This document shows positions 24,370 through 33,070 of a stretch of DNA of 64,000 bases, one piece after another. The notes below the pieces were generated by a model. The model was not told the DNA's origin. It saw only the letters and a program-made list of their open reading frames with translations, and did not search any database. The translations under genes were made by a program, and so were the position numbers. Source of the stretch: Flavobacterium cupreum (GTDB lineage: Bacteria; Bacteroidota; Bacteroidia; Flavobacteriales; Flavobacteriaceae); NCBI RefSeq assembly GCF_003996965.1, contig NZ_QWDM01000007.1, positions 124,001 to 188,000 on the forward strand, given 5' to 3'. Position 1 is the stretch's first letter, and each line of letters starts with the position of its first letter.

Positions 24370-25191
24370 ATGTATTTAAAATACCTATTGATTTGCTTCG
24401 TTTTGTTTTCAATCACTGCAAATTCACAACTAGTAGAGCCTAAAAAAAATTTCCGCGCCGCCGATTCGCTGCTGAAAGAGCCTAGTTTTTCGGTTCACAA
24501 AGACAATTATTTTTTAACAGGAGTGCCAGTCAATACAGACATTACCCGCAATACTGCAGATGTAAAATACCAGGTAAGTTTTAAGCTTCGATTAAACTCA
24601 AAGCCATTATGGGGTGGTTTTTTCCCGTACCTGATGTACAGTCAAAAAGCTTTTTGGGATATATATGCCAGCTCAAAACCCTTCTCAGAAATTAATTTTA
24701 ATCCCGGTGTGGCGCTGGTACGTCCCTTTTATTTAAAAGGAGGAAGGCTGACCTATGGATCGGTTGCTTTTGAGCACGAATCAAACGGAAGGGATTCCAT
24801 TTATTCCAGAACCTGGAACATGCTTGCTTTTTCGCTCAAATCACAAGTTTCCCCGCGATGGATTGTAGGGTTAAGAGGATGGATCCCGCTTGTTGATAAA
24901 GACGATAACCCAGGACTAACCAAATATGTGGGCTACGGTGAAGCGAGCGCCACTTACCAGATACAACCCGGAAGATGGAGTGCCGATATCCTTTTCAGAA
25001 AGGGTAGTGGCCTTATCAATTACGGATCCTTACAGACACAGGTAAACTGGCGGCCTTATAAAAGTGAAAATTATTATCTGACACTGCAATGGTTTGTAGG
25101 ATACACAGAAAGTTTAATTGATTATCAGGAACATAAAAGCATGTTACGACTGGGATTCACCATTAAACCTGAAAATATGGGGATTTTTTAA
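24370..25191 (+). CDS. pldA: Outer-membrane phospholipase A
   Basis: A 273-residue protein with a signal peptide (LICFVLFSITANSQ). The OMPLA signature is clear: FEHESNGRDSIYSRTWN, giving H136, S138 and N150 with the same spacing as the E. coli triad. WGGFFPYLMYSQKAFWDIY and FNPGVALVRPF match conserved barrel strands. It would hydrolyse phospholipids that reach the outer leaflet, using a calcium-dependent dimer. It is a single-gene unit ending in a strong hairpin. Confidence 0.9.
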   Translation: MYLKYLLICFVLFSITANSQLVEPKKNFRAADSLLKEPSFSVHKDNYFLTGVPVNTDITRNTADVKYQVSFKLRLNSKPLWGGFFPYLMYSQKAFWDIYASSKPFSEINFNPGVALVRPFYLKGGRLTYGSVAFEHESNGRDSIYSRTWNMLAFSLKSQVSPRWIVGLRGWIPLVDKDDNPGLTKYVGYGEASATYQIQPGRWSADILFRKGSGLINYGSLQTQVNWRPYKSENYYLTLQWFVGYTESLIDYQEHKSMLRLGFTIKPENMGIF

Positions 25192-25229
25192 TCTTTGAAT
25201 TTTCGAACACGTAGATTTTTCCCGAAAAT

Positions 25230-25270
25230 AGTACTAAGAAAACCACTCAATTAGCGGTTTTCTTAGTACT
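25230..25270. terminator. Strong bidirectional hairpin
   Basis: A perfect 15-bp stem (AGTACTAAGAAAACC and its complement) with an 11-base loop, in the convergent gap between pldA and the small gene at 25284. Confidence 0.8.
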
Positions 25271-25283
25271 TCTTAAATCCGGA

Positions 25284-25505
25284 TCAGAGCTGTTTAAGCT
25301 TATAAAAGCATTCGTTATGTTTCCTGACTCCTTCCAGATATTCCTCCGGTGACATTCCGTATAGCGGTTTACTAAAATCGATGCAAATTTCTGTACCGCT
25401 CAGGTCTTGCTGACAGTTTTTAGCTGAAGTTAGCTCCTGGCAGTCTAAGGCTATAAGTACAGCATTTGATGTTTCTGGATTTTGGTGTGACATACTCGCC
25501 TTCAT
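25284..25505 (-). CDS. Hypothetical small protein
   Basis: A 73-residue Cys-containing protein (four Cys), with LDCQELTSAKNCQQDLSG and PLYGMSPEEYLEGVRKHNEC. It has no signal or membrane segment. It starts 4 bases after the stop of the upstream small gene, so the two form an operon divergent from an XRE regulator. No family is recognised. Confidence 0.6.
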   Translation of the reverse strand: MKASMSHQNPETSNAVLIALDCQELTSAKNCQQDLSGTEICIDFSKPLYGMSPEEYLEGVRKHNECFYKLKQL

Positions 25506-25509
25506 TAAA

Positions 25510-25800
25510 TTAACATTCGTCAGTACTTTTCTGAGACGTTAAAAGTTTTATTTTTTCAACAGCTTCTTTGTTTTCGTTAGCAACTTCAACCAATGCAAGA
25601 AGAATGTCGTTCCTGAAAATTATTTTATTTCTTACATTTCTGATAATAGTTTTGCTCGGAGCTTTGATTCCTTTTCTGCTTAAATATTGAATCGTTGGCT
25701 CAACATAGGTATACGGCAAATACTCATCTATAAAGTTATAAGCTTGCACAGTGTGTGAAGACGTTTCATCATCCTTATTATTTTTTACTAATTTTGACAT
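25510..25800 (-). CDS. Hypothetical small protein
   Basis: A 96-residue, mostly helical, Lys-rich protein with YNFIDEYLPYTYVEPTIQYL and TIIRNVRNKIIFRNDILLAL. The central part could be a helix-turn-helix or a protein-interaction fold, but I cannot assign it. It is the first gene of a two-gene unit, with 131 bases to the divergent XRE gene. The arrangement resembles small regulatory or toxin-antitoxin-like modules, with no direct evidence for that. Confidence 0.6.
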   Translation of the reverse strand: MSKLVKNNKDDETSSHTVQAYNFIDEYLPYTYVEPTIQYLSRKGIKAPSKTIIRNVRNKIIFRNDILLALVEVANENKEAVEKIKLLTSQKSTDEC

Positions 25801-25931
25801 ATATTTGATATTTATTACTTAATCTTGCATTAGAATGTAAATGTAAGAAAAATAATATACAAAACATACGTTTTATCCGAAAAAATGTACGAATTGTTTT
25901 ATTTTAATTAAAATTATAAAAATTTATAAAT

Positions 25932-26252
25932 ATGTATAATGTAAAATTGGCAAGATTTTTTAAAGCGAAGGGTCTTAAGCAAAAAGAGGTAGGATTGATT
26001 ATGGGTTTTAGTGAAGCTATGGTTGGAAGATATTTGAACAGAACGGCTAAGATGAGCCCTGAATTTTTAATGAGTTTAAGCAGGAATTTTCCGGAAGTAG
26101 ATCTGAATGATCTTTTTGCTGCTGATAATGGAGATCCAAATACCCTTAATGAACCACACGAAAAATATCACACTACGGTTTTGAGTGATATAGGAGAAAT
26201 TGAAGCCAGACTTCAGATCATAAAGAAAAAATTGTCGCAAAGTAAAGACTAA
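25932..26252 (+). CDS. XRE family helix-turn-helix regulator
   Basis: A 106-residue protein. The HTH (LARFFKAKGLKQKEVGLIMG, FSEAMVGRYLNR) covers residues ~5-60. The C-terminus is a short coiled coil (EIEARLQIIKKKLSQ). It is divergent from the two small genes at 25284-25800 and is the obvious candidate for controlling them and itself. Confidence 0.85.
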   Translation: MYNVKLARFFKAKGLKQKEVGLIMGFSEAMVGRYLNRTAKMSPEFLMSLSRNFPEVDLNDLFAADNGDPNTLNEPHEKYHTTVLSDIGEIEARLQIIKKKLSQSKD

Positions 26253-26291
26253 AAGAAATGCGCTAAATTTTGTAATGCAATTTTTCAGGAT

Positions 26292-27188
26292 TTAATCTTC
26301 GATATAAATTTTTCCTTCCATTGTAATTACAGAAGATCCCCCCACCAATACGCCATTATCTTGTACTGCTATTTCTAGTAAGGAGGGCTGATTTAACTTT
26401 ACACCCTGCAATATCTGATAGCTGCTGTTTTTCTCGATGATTTTTTTATGCAGTAATAAACCTGCCAGCGGACCGGCGGCAGTTCCTGTTGCGGCATCCT
26501 CATCAATACCTATCAAAGGATTAAAAAAACGGGTCTGGACCATAGTGCCATTCTTTTCGCCGGTAAATGCAAAACAGTAGAATCCCTCAAAATCATATTG
26601 TTTTGATAGTTGTATGAGCAGCTTGTTGTCGGGTTTGATCAGATTTAATATTTCAATATTTTGTATCGGTATCATGGCATGTGCAACCTCTGTTTTTACA
26701 ATAACAGGAGCGAAATTTCTAACATCGAGGTCTTCTAAGGATATTCCGAGGGCTAGTGCAATTTGTTCAGCCGGAATTGAATCTCCGATAACCGCCGGTT
26801 TTTGCAGCATTTTTACAACAGGTAACTCATTTTGTTCGTTAAAGCTTATATAGATAGGAATCGATGCCGTTTTCATGATTACATGCTGCAGCGAATTTTC
26901 AGGAAAAAGATCTTTGTCTTTTAACATTGCTGCACACACTGCCCCGAGTAAATTATGTCCGGCTCCGTCTACCTCAAAGCCAATTGGTGTAAACGACCTG
27001 ACACACAGTGTTTGTTTTTGTTCGGAATAGGTTACAAAAGAAGTTTCAGAATAGCCAAATTCCCGGGCAATATTTTCATAATCAGATAAGGGTAGTTCAT
27101 TTTCTGTAAAGACCACAGACAACGGATTTCCCTTGTAGCTCTTGTCGGTAAATACATCTAATACAAAATAGTCTAATGCTTTTTTCAT
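26292..27188 (-). CDS. PhzF family isomerase-like protein
   Basis: A 298-residue protein of the diaminopimelate-epimerase-like PhzF fold. Key features are LDVFTDKSYKGNPLSVVF near the N-terminus, with E48 in GYSETSFV-type context, FEVDGAGHNLLGA, and GIDEDAATGTAAGPLAGLL near the C-terminus. Relatives isomerise trans-2,3-dihydro-3-hydroxyanthranilate, but stand-alone members in non-phenazine bacteria have unknown substrates. It is followed by a left-handed beta-helix gene located upstream on the complement. Confidence 0.88.
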   Translation of the reverse strand: MKKALDYFVLDVFTDKSYKGNPLSVVFTENELPLSDYENIAREFGYSETSFVTYSEQKQTLCVRSFTPIGFEVDGAGHNLLGAVCAAMLKDKDLFPENSLQHVIMKTASIPIYISFNEQNELPVVKMLQKPAVIGDSIPAEQIALALGISLEDLDVRNFAPVIVKTEVAHAMIPIQNIEILNLIKPDNKLLIQLSKQYDFEGFYCFAFTGEKNGTMVQTRFFNPLIGIDEDAATGTAAGPLAGLLLHKKIIEKNSSYQILQGVKLNQPSLLEIAVQDNGVLVGGSSVITMEGKIYIED

Positions 27189-27214
27189 GAACTGTCAATT
27201 AAAAGAAGAAAATA

Positions 27215-27832
27215 TTATTGGGCTGTAGGTACCACCTGTTCCACCAGTTCAAGCCTTTTTACAATAGACTTTTTAATTAGTAGTGTTCCGGGAGATAAGA
27301 CGGCATTGGCCCCAATTTTGGAATGGTCGCCCACCAGTGAGCCAAATTTTTCGGAATGGGTTTCGATTATTTGGGCATCATGAAGCACAGAGATTTTTTT
27401 GTTTTCTCTTTCATTATAATGATTGGCAGCAATCGAACCGGCTTCGAAATTGACATTTTTACCAATAATACTATTTCCGATATAATTAAAATGAGCAATT
27501 GCAGTGTTCGAAAAAATAATGCTGTTTTTGATTTCACAGCCCGGACCAATTCGGACATTCTCCTCTAAATAAACACCTTCCCTGAAATAGGCATGCGCCC
27601 CAACATAACAATTGGCGGAGATGATTGCCGGGTTTTTTAGGGTAACGTCTTCCTCAATAATGGCAGATTTATGAATAGCGACCTGATCTGTAATTACGTA
27701 ATCTTCGTTCAGGGTTGGAATTATGTTTTCAATAATACGTTTCAGGTCATTGGTAATTTCCCAGGGCTGGAAATCTTCAAAACCTTTGAAAGTAATGAAG
27801 AAATCTTCTATATAATGTTTAATGATTATCAT
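27215..27832 (-). CDS. Left-handed beta-helix (hexapeptide) protein, GlmU/LpxA-like
   Basis: A 205-residue protein. After ~45 residues it has many hexapeptide turns (AIHKSAIIEEDVTLKNPAII, CYVGAHAYFREGVYLEENVR, IGPGCEIKNSIIF, IGANAVLSPGTLL), as in sugar-nucleotide acyltransferases such as the GlmU C-terminal domain. There is no pyrophosphorylase domain. It probably acylates or binds a sugar nucleotide; the exact reaction is not readable. It ends 26 bases before the PhzF start and may be co-transcribed with it. Confidence 0.8.
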   Translation of the reverse strand: MIIIKHYIEDFFITFKGFEDFQPWEITNDLKRIIENIIPTLNEDYVITDQVAIHKSAIIEEDVTLKNPAIISANCYVGAHAYFREGVYLEENVRIGPGCEIKNSIIFSNTAIAHFNYIGNSIIGKNVNFEAGSIAANHYNERENKKISVLHDAQIIETHSEKFGSLVGDHSKIGANAVLSPGTLLIKKSIVKRLELVEQVVPTAQ

Positions 27833-27974
27833 TTAAAATGTTGTTTGCAGGTTGTTGGCTTTTTTTTTAATTGCGTTTCAGAATCAAAAAGTGGATTTCT
27901 TTTCGACGGGTAAAAACAAATTTAAGGAATTATAGTTTTCGATAGATTAAAAAATTAATGGCCGATTAAGCATT

Positions 27975-28460
27975 TTACATCCATTCTTTAGTAACTAATA
28001 CTATTTTTTTGTTCCCATAGTCTACTGCAATAAGAGGATAATCACTTTCTCCTTCACCGGTAAGAATTGCTTCTTTGTTCAGAATTTGGCTCATATCATT
28101 CATAAACTCAATAATAATCTCTAAATCACTATTTGAGTTTATTTCCTTGGGATCAATATCAAATTCTATTTCTTCATCAGAAAAAAAATGAAGGTTTATC
28201 ATTATCTTATCGATGAAAATAGATGCCGATTTTGTTTCCATCTCTGCAGTTTCATCAATAAAATATTTAAGAATGTACTCTTTATCTATTTTATTTATGC
28301 TTTTGTTCTCAATACTGGGACCATACCTTATATTATAGTTTTGATTGAGATGATCTATTAATACAATCCAGTCTTCAGCCCTTACATTTTTAATATAAAT
28401 GTCTCTTAATGAGCCTTCAGGTTCAAAAATCCAATTAACGTCGCTCCAGTTTAAATTCAT
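27975..28460 (-). CDS. Hypothetical protein
   Basis: A 161-residue acidic, soluble protein with no signal peptide (MNLNWSDVNWIFEPEGSLRD, IYIKNVRAEDWIVLIDHL, FDIDPKEINSNSDLEIIIEF, YGNKKIVLVTKEWM). It resembles small flavobacterial proteins of unknown function and, loosely, immunity-type proteins. Its ATG overlaps the stop of the DUF4386 gene by four bases (TGA/ATG overlap), so the two are translationally coupled. Confidence 0.7.
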   Translation of the reverse strand: MNLNWSDVNWIFEPEGSLRDIYIKNVRAEDWIVLIDHLNQNYNIRYGPSIENKSINKIDKEYILKYFIDETAEMETKSASIFIDKIMINLHFFSDEEIEFDIDPKEINSNSDLEIIIEFMNDMSQILNKEAILTGEGESDYPLIAVDYGNKKIVLVTKEWM

Positions 28461-29137
28461 TTTTTAGTTTTTACTCCTTTTATCAATAACCAGCCAACCA
28501 TGGCAGACTCTGCGGTTGCAGATGTAATTCCGACTAAGATACCGGTTATGGAATGATATTCGGGAAATAAAATAAAGGCCGTTGTGTCTATCAGATAACA
28601 TAAGCCGCCAAGAATCAAAAGCACACCAAGGATTTTTGGGATAAACCCCGACTGATACGATAATTGCCCAAACGGAATAAGCCAGAGTCCCCAGAAAATT
28701 CCAATAATAACGTTTCCGTTGCCATACATTTTTAAGCTTAACATCGCCAGTGCATTTTGCTGAACAGAAGGGAAGTTGTTCATAAAATTCTCTTTCAGGA
28801 TAAGCAGGATATAATATTCATTAAAAATGATAAAAAACGCAATCGGAACACCCACAATGACTAACGCGACCAGAGTCCGGGCTAAATGGGCATTCACATT
28901 TTTAAATAAATTGTATAATGTCAAAGCCAAAAATACAAAAACGGTCTGACAAACTAAATTGCTAAAGATCCCAAAACGGAAGAGTAATTCGTTTTCCAGA
29001 ATGTTTTTTGCAGTCAGGTTAATGTCATCGCCCGCAAATAATTGTGTCGGAACATACATGATTCCAAAAGCACCGGTAATTGCAATGATGAGATACAATA
29101 AACCTGCTATTCTTGCTGTTTTTTTCGCTGATTCCAT
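28457..29137 (-). CDS. DUF4386 family membrane protein
   Basis: A 226-residue protein with about six hydrophobic segments. The opening KKTARIAGLLYLIIAITGAF and the FGIFSNLVCQTVFVFLALTL and IGIFWGLWLIPFGQLSYQSG blocks are characteristic of DUF4386. Integral inner-membrane protein of unknown function, coupled to the downstream hypothetical gene. Confidence 0.88.
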   Translation of the reverse strand: MESAKKTARIAGLLYLIIAITGAFGIMYVPTQLFAGDDINLTAKNILENELLFRFGIFSNLVCQTVFVFLALTLYNLFKNVNAHLARTLVALVIVGVPIAFFIIFNEYYILLILKENFMNNFPSVQQNALAMLSLKMYGNGNVIIGIFWGLWLIPFGQLSYQSGFIPKILGVLLILGGLCYLIDTTAFILFPEYHSITGILVGITSATAESAMVGWLLIKGVKTKK

Positions 29138-29248
29138 ATTTATATAAATTGGTAACGATAAGACGATTATTTAATGCCTTTGTTACAGTTCAAATTTATT
29201 ATCGGATGGCTTTGCAAAGATTGTACTAAAAATAAAAAGCGCTGATCC

Positions 29249-29320
29249 AGCCCCGATAGCAGCGGCATCCTTTTGCTTTTTTCTTTAAAAAGCAAAAGAT
29301 ACAGCGGATAGCGGGACGAG
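29249..29320. ncRNA. Structured intergenic element, copy 2
   Basis: The + strand reads AGCCCCGATAGCAGCGGC, then ATCCTTTTGCTTTTT, a short loop, AAAAAGCAAAAGAT and ACAGCGGATAGCGGGAC. It forms a long hairpin whose outer arms also pair in part. The architecture matches the element at 6174-6251. The rest of the 329-base gap 29138-29466 has no gene. Confidence 0.5.
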
Positions 29321-29466
29321 ATGTCTTTTGAAAAGGAATTTTGTGCTGCAAAAAACAAATAATACCGAAACAGCCTTTTTACTTTTTACGTTTGAATCCA
29401 CTTTAGATTAATTTCCTTAAATTCGTAAATCCGTTTTTTGATTATTTACCTTACAACAGAAATTTC

Positions 29467-30114
29467 ATGAATCCAGATATAAAAAAAATATTTTTTGCAG
29501 GCATTTTTTTAGTGGCTTTTGCCGTAAATGCCCAAAATGAAACGTACACCAGCAGTCCTGAAGTTGCCGATACCACCTTTGTCAACTTAAAAGAGTACAG
29601 TGATGATTTTATTTATGACATGAAATACGCCACAGCAGATAATTTCCTGAAAGCGAAAGTCTATGATTGTGCCGAATGCATGCTGCGGTATAAGACGGTC
29701 AAAGCACTGATAGCCGCCAATAAGGAATTTATGAAAAATGGCTGCAAAATAAAGCTTTTTGATTGCTACAGGCCTTTGTCTATTCAGGAGAAAATGTGGG
29801 AGATTGTGCCGAATCCGGAGTATGTGGCAGACCCTAAAAAAGGCTCCATCCATAATAGAGGAGGAGCCGTAGATATTTCGTTGGTGAATGCTGAAGGTAC
29901 AGAACTGGAAATGGGAACCAATTTCGATTTTTTCGGAGCGGAGGCCGGTCATAATTTTAAGAAGCTTCCGACATCGGTCCGTGCAAACAGAAAGTACCTT
30001 AAAAGTGTAATGGTACAAAGCGGTTTCAATTCTTTTGATTCGGAATGGTGGCATTATAATTTAAAAACAGGTCTGAAAGATCCTGTTTCTAACCAAAAAT
30101 GGAAATGTGACTAA
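29467..30114 (+). CDS. D-alanyl-D-alanine dipeptidase (VanX-like, M15D)
   Basis: A 215-residue protein with a signal peptide (IFFAGIFLVAFAVNAQ). Zinc-binding and catalytic residues are in place: H129 and D136 in SIHNRGGAVDISL, and E193 with H196 in DSEWWHYN. FDCYRPLSIQEKMW carries the conserved Arg. Secreted members remove or recycle D-Ala-D-Ala from peptidoglycan; there is no vancomycin-resistance cluster here. Its TAA stop abuts the stop of the convergent gene with no gap. Confidence 0.9.
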   Translation: MNPDIKKIFFAGIFLVAFAVNAQNETYTSSPEVADTTFVNLKEYSDDFIYDMKYATADNFLKAKVYDCAECMLRYKTVKALIAANKEFMKNGCKIKLFDCYRPLSIQEKMWEIVPNPEYVADPKKGSIHNRGGAVDISLVNAEGTELEMGTNFDFFGAEAGHNFKKLPTSVRANRKYLKSVMVQSGFNSFDSEWWHYNLKTGLKDPVSNQKWKCD

Positions 30115-30681
30115 TTATTCGACGCATCTGATGTTTTCCATGAAATACGTATTCGGATGCGATACTTTGCCATTGAGTTCAGACGTCAATTCTCTTTTTA
30201 CGATATAATCTTCCGTATCGGTTAAATACTTAATTCGCATAATGGAGATCGGAGATTTTTTAAGCTCTTCGTAATTGTCTTTCATAAACATAAAAATCCC
30301 GGTATTGACACGATTGCTAAAATCTTTTTCATCCTGAATAAGCGTACCGCAGCTTTCCTGATTAATGTGCATCAGCGTTACTATTTTGCCGTTTTCCAGC
30401 TGAAGGAATATTTTTGAGTTTTTGTCGAAACAATTTGCTTTTATAAAATCTTTGCTTTTCTGGATAAGCTGTAAGTTTAAAGTAGGCAGGCCGTCTGTCT
30501 GTGCGAGCGAAAAGAAAACATAACTGAAGCTGCCTCCAAAGTATTTTTCGCTCATCAGGTATTCATTTGTTACTTTATAAGTACCAATGGAGTCGTTTAC
30601 GTTTACGCTGTATTCACAAGGTTTTTGGGCAAAGGCAGTAAGGGTTAAAAGAAAAAAAGTTAAAGTAATTAGTTGTTTCAT
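30115..30681 (-). CDS. Secreted hypothetical protein
   Basis: 188 residues from ATG 30681, chosen for the signal peptide MKQLITLTFFLLTLTAFAQ; an ATG seven codons earlier would overlap the upstream gene. The body has CEYSVNVNDSIGTYKVTNEY, TDGLPTLNLQLIQKSKDFIK and ENGKIVTLMHINQ. No family is recognised. It begins 2 bases after the methyltransferase stop and may be co-transcribed. Confidence 0.7.
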   Translation of the reverse strand: MKQLITLTFFLLTLTAFAQKPCEYSVNVNDSIGTYKVTNEYLMSEKYFGGSFSYVFFSLAQTDGLPTLNLQLIQKSKDFIKANCFDKNSKIFLQLENGKIVTLMHINQESCGTLIQDEKDFSNRVNTGIFMFMKDNYEELKKSPISIMRIKYLTDTEDYIVKRELTSELNGKVSHPNTYFMENIRCVE

Positions 30682-30683
30682 TT

Positions 30684-31865
30684 TTAAGTAATTTTTCTGC
30701 AAATTAAAACTATTTTATGATCATTTTTATCAGTTGTGAAAAAACAATAAACATTTCCTCCATTTTTTATTTTCCATTTTTTTCTAATGTTCTCTACCGT
30801 GTCCGGAAAATTTCTGGTGGTCACATTGGCCTGTTGGTTGTGGAGTTCCGTTTTCATCTCATTTTTGGAGTACGAAATGGATTTTTCAATCTCAAAAACT
30901 CTTCCGGGAAAATCGATTAGTTCGTCTGAAGTATATAAATGGGAATGTTTATGCAGCTTATTGATTTCGAAAATAGTACTGACTTCATCAAAGCCACCCG
31001 ATTTCATAATAGCTGAATTGGGCTCGTACAGGTATTTTTGAGGTAAATGGTACGATGGAAAATTCGAATTGTCACCCAGGATGAATTCAAATGTTTCGGT
31101 TTTGTCCTTCAGGATATTGGCCGTCTTTATGGCTATTCGACCTGAATATTTATTATGGATTTCGAAAAGTAGTTCTTTGACCTCATTTTCAAGCGCGATG
31201 ATATGAATGTTTTTTACGTATTTCAATTCAGAAAGGCCGGCTGAAATATCCAGTAACGGGGCGGTTTTTATTAAGACAGCATCCGTTTTTTCAAAGTAAA
31301 AATCTAATAATTCCGGTACATTCGGTAAGCAGTCCCTAAGCATGAAAACCTTGCCTTTTGCATCATTTCTTCGGGAGGGATCAATATAAATCCAGTCCCA
31401 TTTTTCGCTGGAGTCACTTAAAACAGTGGTAGAATCAGCAGCATAAAAGGTACAGTTCTCCACTTTTAACTGTTCAAAATTATGTTGTACGATTGCTGAT
31501 AAATCTTCACTGATCTCGCAATGCGTGATGTTCCTGAAGTTTTTTGAAAAATAATAATCGTCGACACCGAAACCTCCCGTAAGATCGATTAAGGTTTCTC
31601 CGGAAATTAATGAAGCTTTGTAAGCCGCAGTACGTTCGGAAGACGTTTGTTCAACCGAAATTTTGCCGGGATAAATAATATTTTCTGTTGAAAACCAAGT
31701 TGGTAATTTGTCTTTTGCTTTTGTTTTGGCTTCAATCTGATTCAAAATTAAAATCCAGTCCACGTCCGGAAACGGATTTTTTTGTAGGGCTAATTTTGAA
31801 ATCGAAGCACCACTATTTTCGGTTATAAATTCCTGAATAGGTTTGCTTAAAATTGAAGTGTTCAA
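30684..31865 (-). CDS. THUMP-like domain class I SAM-dependent methyltransferase
   Basis: A 393-residue protein. After an N-terminal ~90-residue region it has the SAM motif LIDLTGGFGVDDYYFS, ITHCEISEDLSAIVQHNF and WIYIDPSRR (catalytic DPSRR region), then a ferredoxin-like/THUMP-like C-terminal part (YEPNSAIMKSGGFDEV, KNGGNVYCFFTTD). I recognise the layout of the PG_1098-type proteins of Bacteroidota, probably RNA methyltransferases. The target RNA is not known. It ends 2 bases before the downstream secreted-protein gene. Confidence 0.85.
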   Translation of the reverse strand: MNTSILSKPIQEFITENSGASISKLALQKNPFPDVDWILILNQIEAKTKAKDKLPTWFSTENIIYPGKISVEQTSSERTAAYKASLISGETLIDLTGGFGVDDYYFSKNFRNITHCEISEDLSAIVQHNFEQLKVENCTFYAADSTTVLSDSSEKWDWIYIDPSRRNDAKGKVFMLRDCLPNVPELLDFYFEKTDAVLIKTAPLLDISAGLSELKYVKNIHIIALENEVKELLFEIHNKYSGRIAIKTANILKDKTETFEFILGDNSNFPSYHLPQKYLYEPNSAIMKSGGFDEVSTIFEINKLHKHSHLYTSDELIDFPGRVFEIEKSISYSKNEMKTELHNQQANVTTRNFPDTVENIRKKWKIKNGGNVYCFFTTDKNDHKIVLICRKIT

Positions 31866-31867
31866 GG

Positions 31868-32959
31868 CTAAATTCTTTCGGTTAATACGGAGACAATTTT
31901 GTTGTCAGGAAAAAATTCTTTTAAAATTACTTTTATCATCGTAAAAACCGGAATAGCGATAATCATTCCGACGATTCCAAAAGTGATTCCGCTGATTAAT
32001 GTAATCAGGAATATTTCTAACGGGTGCGAATTTACACTTTTTGATGAAATTATAGGCTGACTTATGTTATTATCAATCGCCTGAACCACTAAAAAACCAA
32101 TAATTACATAGATGGTTTTGGGCAGGATTTCGCTTTGGAAATCCATTCCTATCATACTAATCATCGTTAAGATTCCTGCCAGTATCGTTCCGATAATTGG
32201 CCCAATGTACGGAATGATATTTAAGATGGCACATAAAAAGGCAATGACAAAAGCATTTTTATTTCCGAAAATGATCAGAACGATTAAATACAAAATAAAG
32301 ACCACCGTTAGTTGCAGTAGCAAACCAATGAAATAACGGGTTAGAAAATGATTTATTTTGGTAATCGAGTTCAGGATTTTTTCTTCATTACTGTCCGGAA
32401 GAATTCTTCTGGCCGTGGCTTTAAAAGCATCCTGATCTTTCACAAAGAAAAAGGTGATGAAAAACACAGATACCAGTCCCATTCCCATATCTGCCATAAA
32501 ACCTAAAATAGAATTAAGGAAGGACGTGAAATAACTAAGATCAAGCATGGATGTTACCCTGGAACTTTTAAGGACTTTATTTAAATCAACATGCGGAATA
32601 TTGAAATAGAGTTCAATACTGCGTTCCGTTTCCATAAATTGTTTCTGTAAGTTATGGGTATCCAGTAAAGATAAATTATTGGCCTGCGAGATAATCAGCG
32701 GAACAAATAAGAAAATAAAACCAACCAGTAACAACAGGAACAGGAGGAGCGTGGTTGTTGCCGCTAACGAATTACCGAATTTTAATTTATTTTTTAAAAA
32801 TTGTACGAACGGATTGGCAATAAGACACAATAAAAGTGAAATGCATAAATAGACAATTACAGTTTGTATCGAATATAAGAAGTACAGAACAATCCCAATA
32901 ATCAGGATGGTTGCCAAAGCTCTTAAAATTCCGTTAGATATAATTTTAGATGTGATCAT
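31868..32959 (-). CDS. AI-2E family transporter (PerM-like)
   Basis: A 363-residue membrane protein with about eight transmembrane segments. Typical features are the N-terminal IIGIVLYFLYSIQTVIVYLC, the central loop region around residues 100-150, and IVLIIFGNKNAFVIAFLCAI, IPYIGPIIGTILAGILTM and QPIISSKSVNSHPLEIFLIT near the C-terminus. The family exports small molecules; AI-2 itself is only proven for a few members. It ends 2 bases before the methyltransferase gene start. Confidence 0.88.
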   Translation of the reverse strand: MITSKIISNGILRALATILIIGIVLYFLYSIQTVIVYLCISLLLCLIANPFVQFLKNKLKFGNSLAATTTLLLFLLLLVGFIFLFVPLIISQANNLSLLDTHNLQKQFMETERSIELYFNIPHVDLNKVLKSSRVTSMLDLSYFTSFLNSILGFMADMGMGLVSVFFITFFFVKDQDAFKATARRILPDSNEEKILNSITKINHFLTRYFIGLLLQLTVVFILYLIVLIIFGNKNAFVIAFLCAILNIIPYIGPIIGTILAGILTMISMIGMDFQSEILPKTIYVIIGFLVVQAIDNNISQPIISSKSVNSHPLEIFLITLISGITFGIVGMIIAIPVFTMIKVILKEFFPDNKIVSVLTERI

Positions 32960-33015
32960 GTTTGATTTTTAGAGTAAATATAGGCAAAAAGCTTTTGAAT
33001 ATATTCCGGAATACA

Positions 33016-33048
33016 AAAAAAGCGGGATGAAATAACATCCCGCTTTTA
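33016..33048. terminator. Hairpin terminator
   Basis: The stem AAAAGCGGGATG/CATCCCGCTTTT with an AAATAA loop, downstream of the M43 protease gene and flanked by A/T runs. Confidence 0.8.
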
Positions 33049-33070
33049 ATCATACCATTATTTTTTTGGA

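Noticed and set aside
29587..30054. Long frame opposite the VanX-like gene
   Set aside because: The + strand gene has a signal peptide and all catalytic residues; the opposite frame is a shadow.
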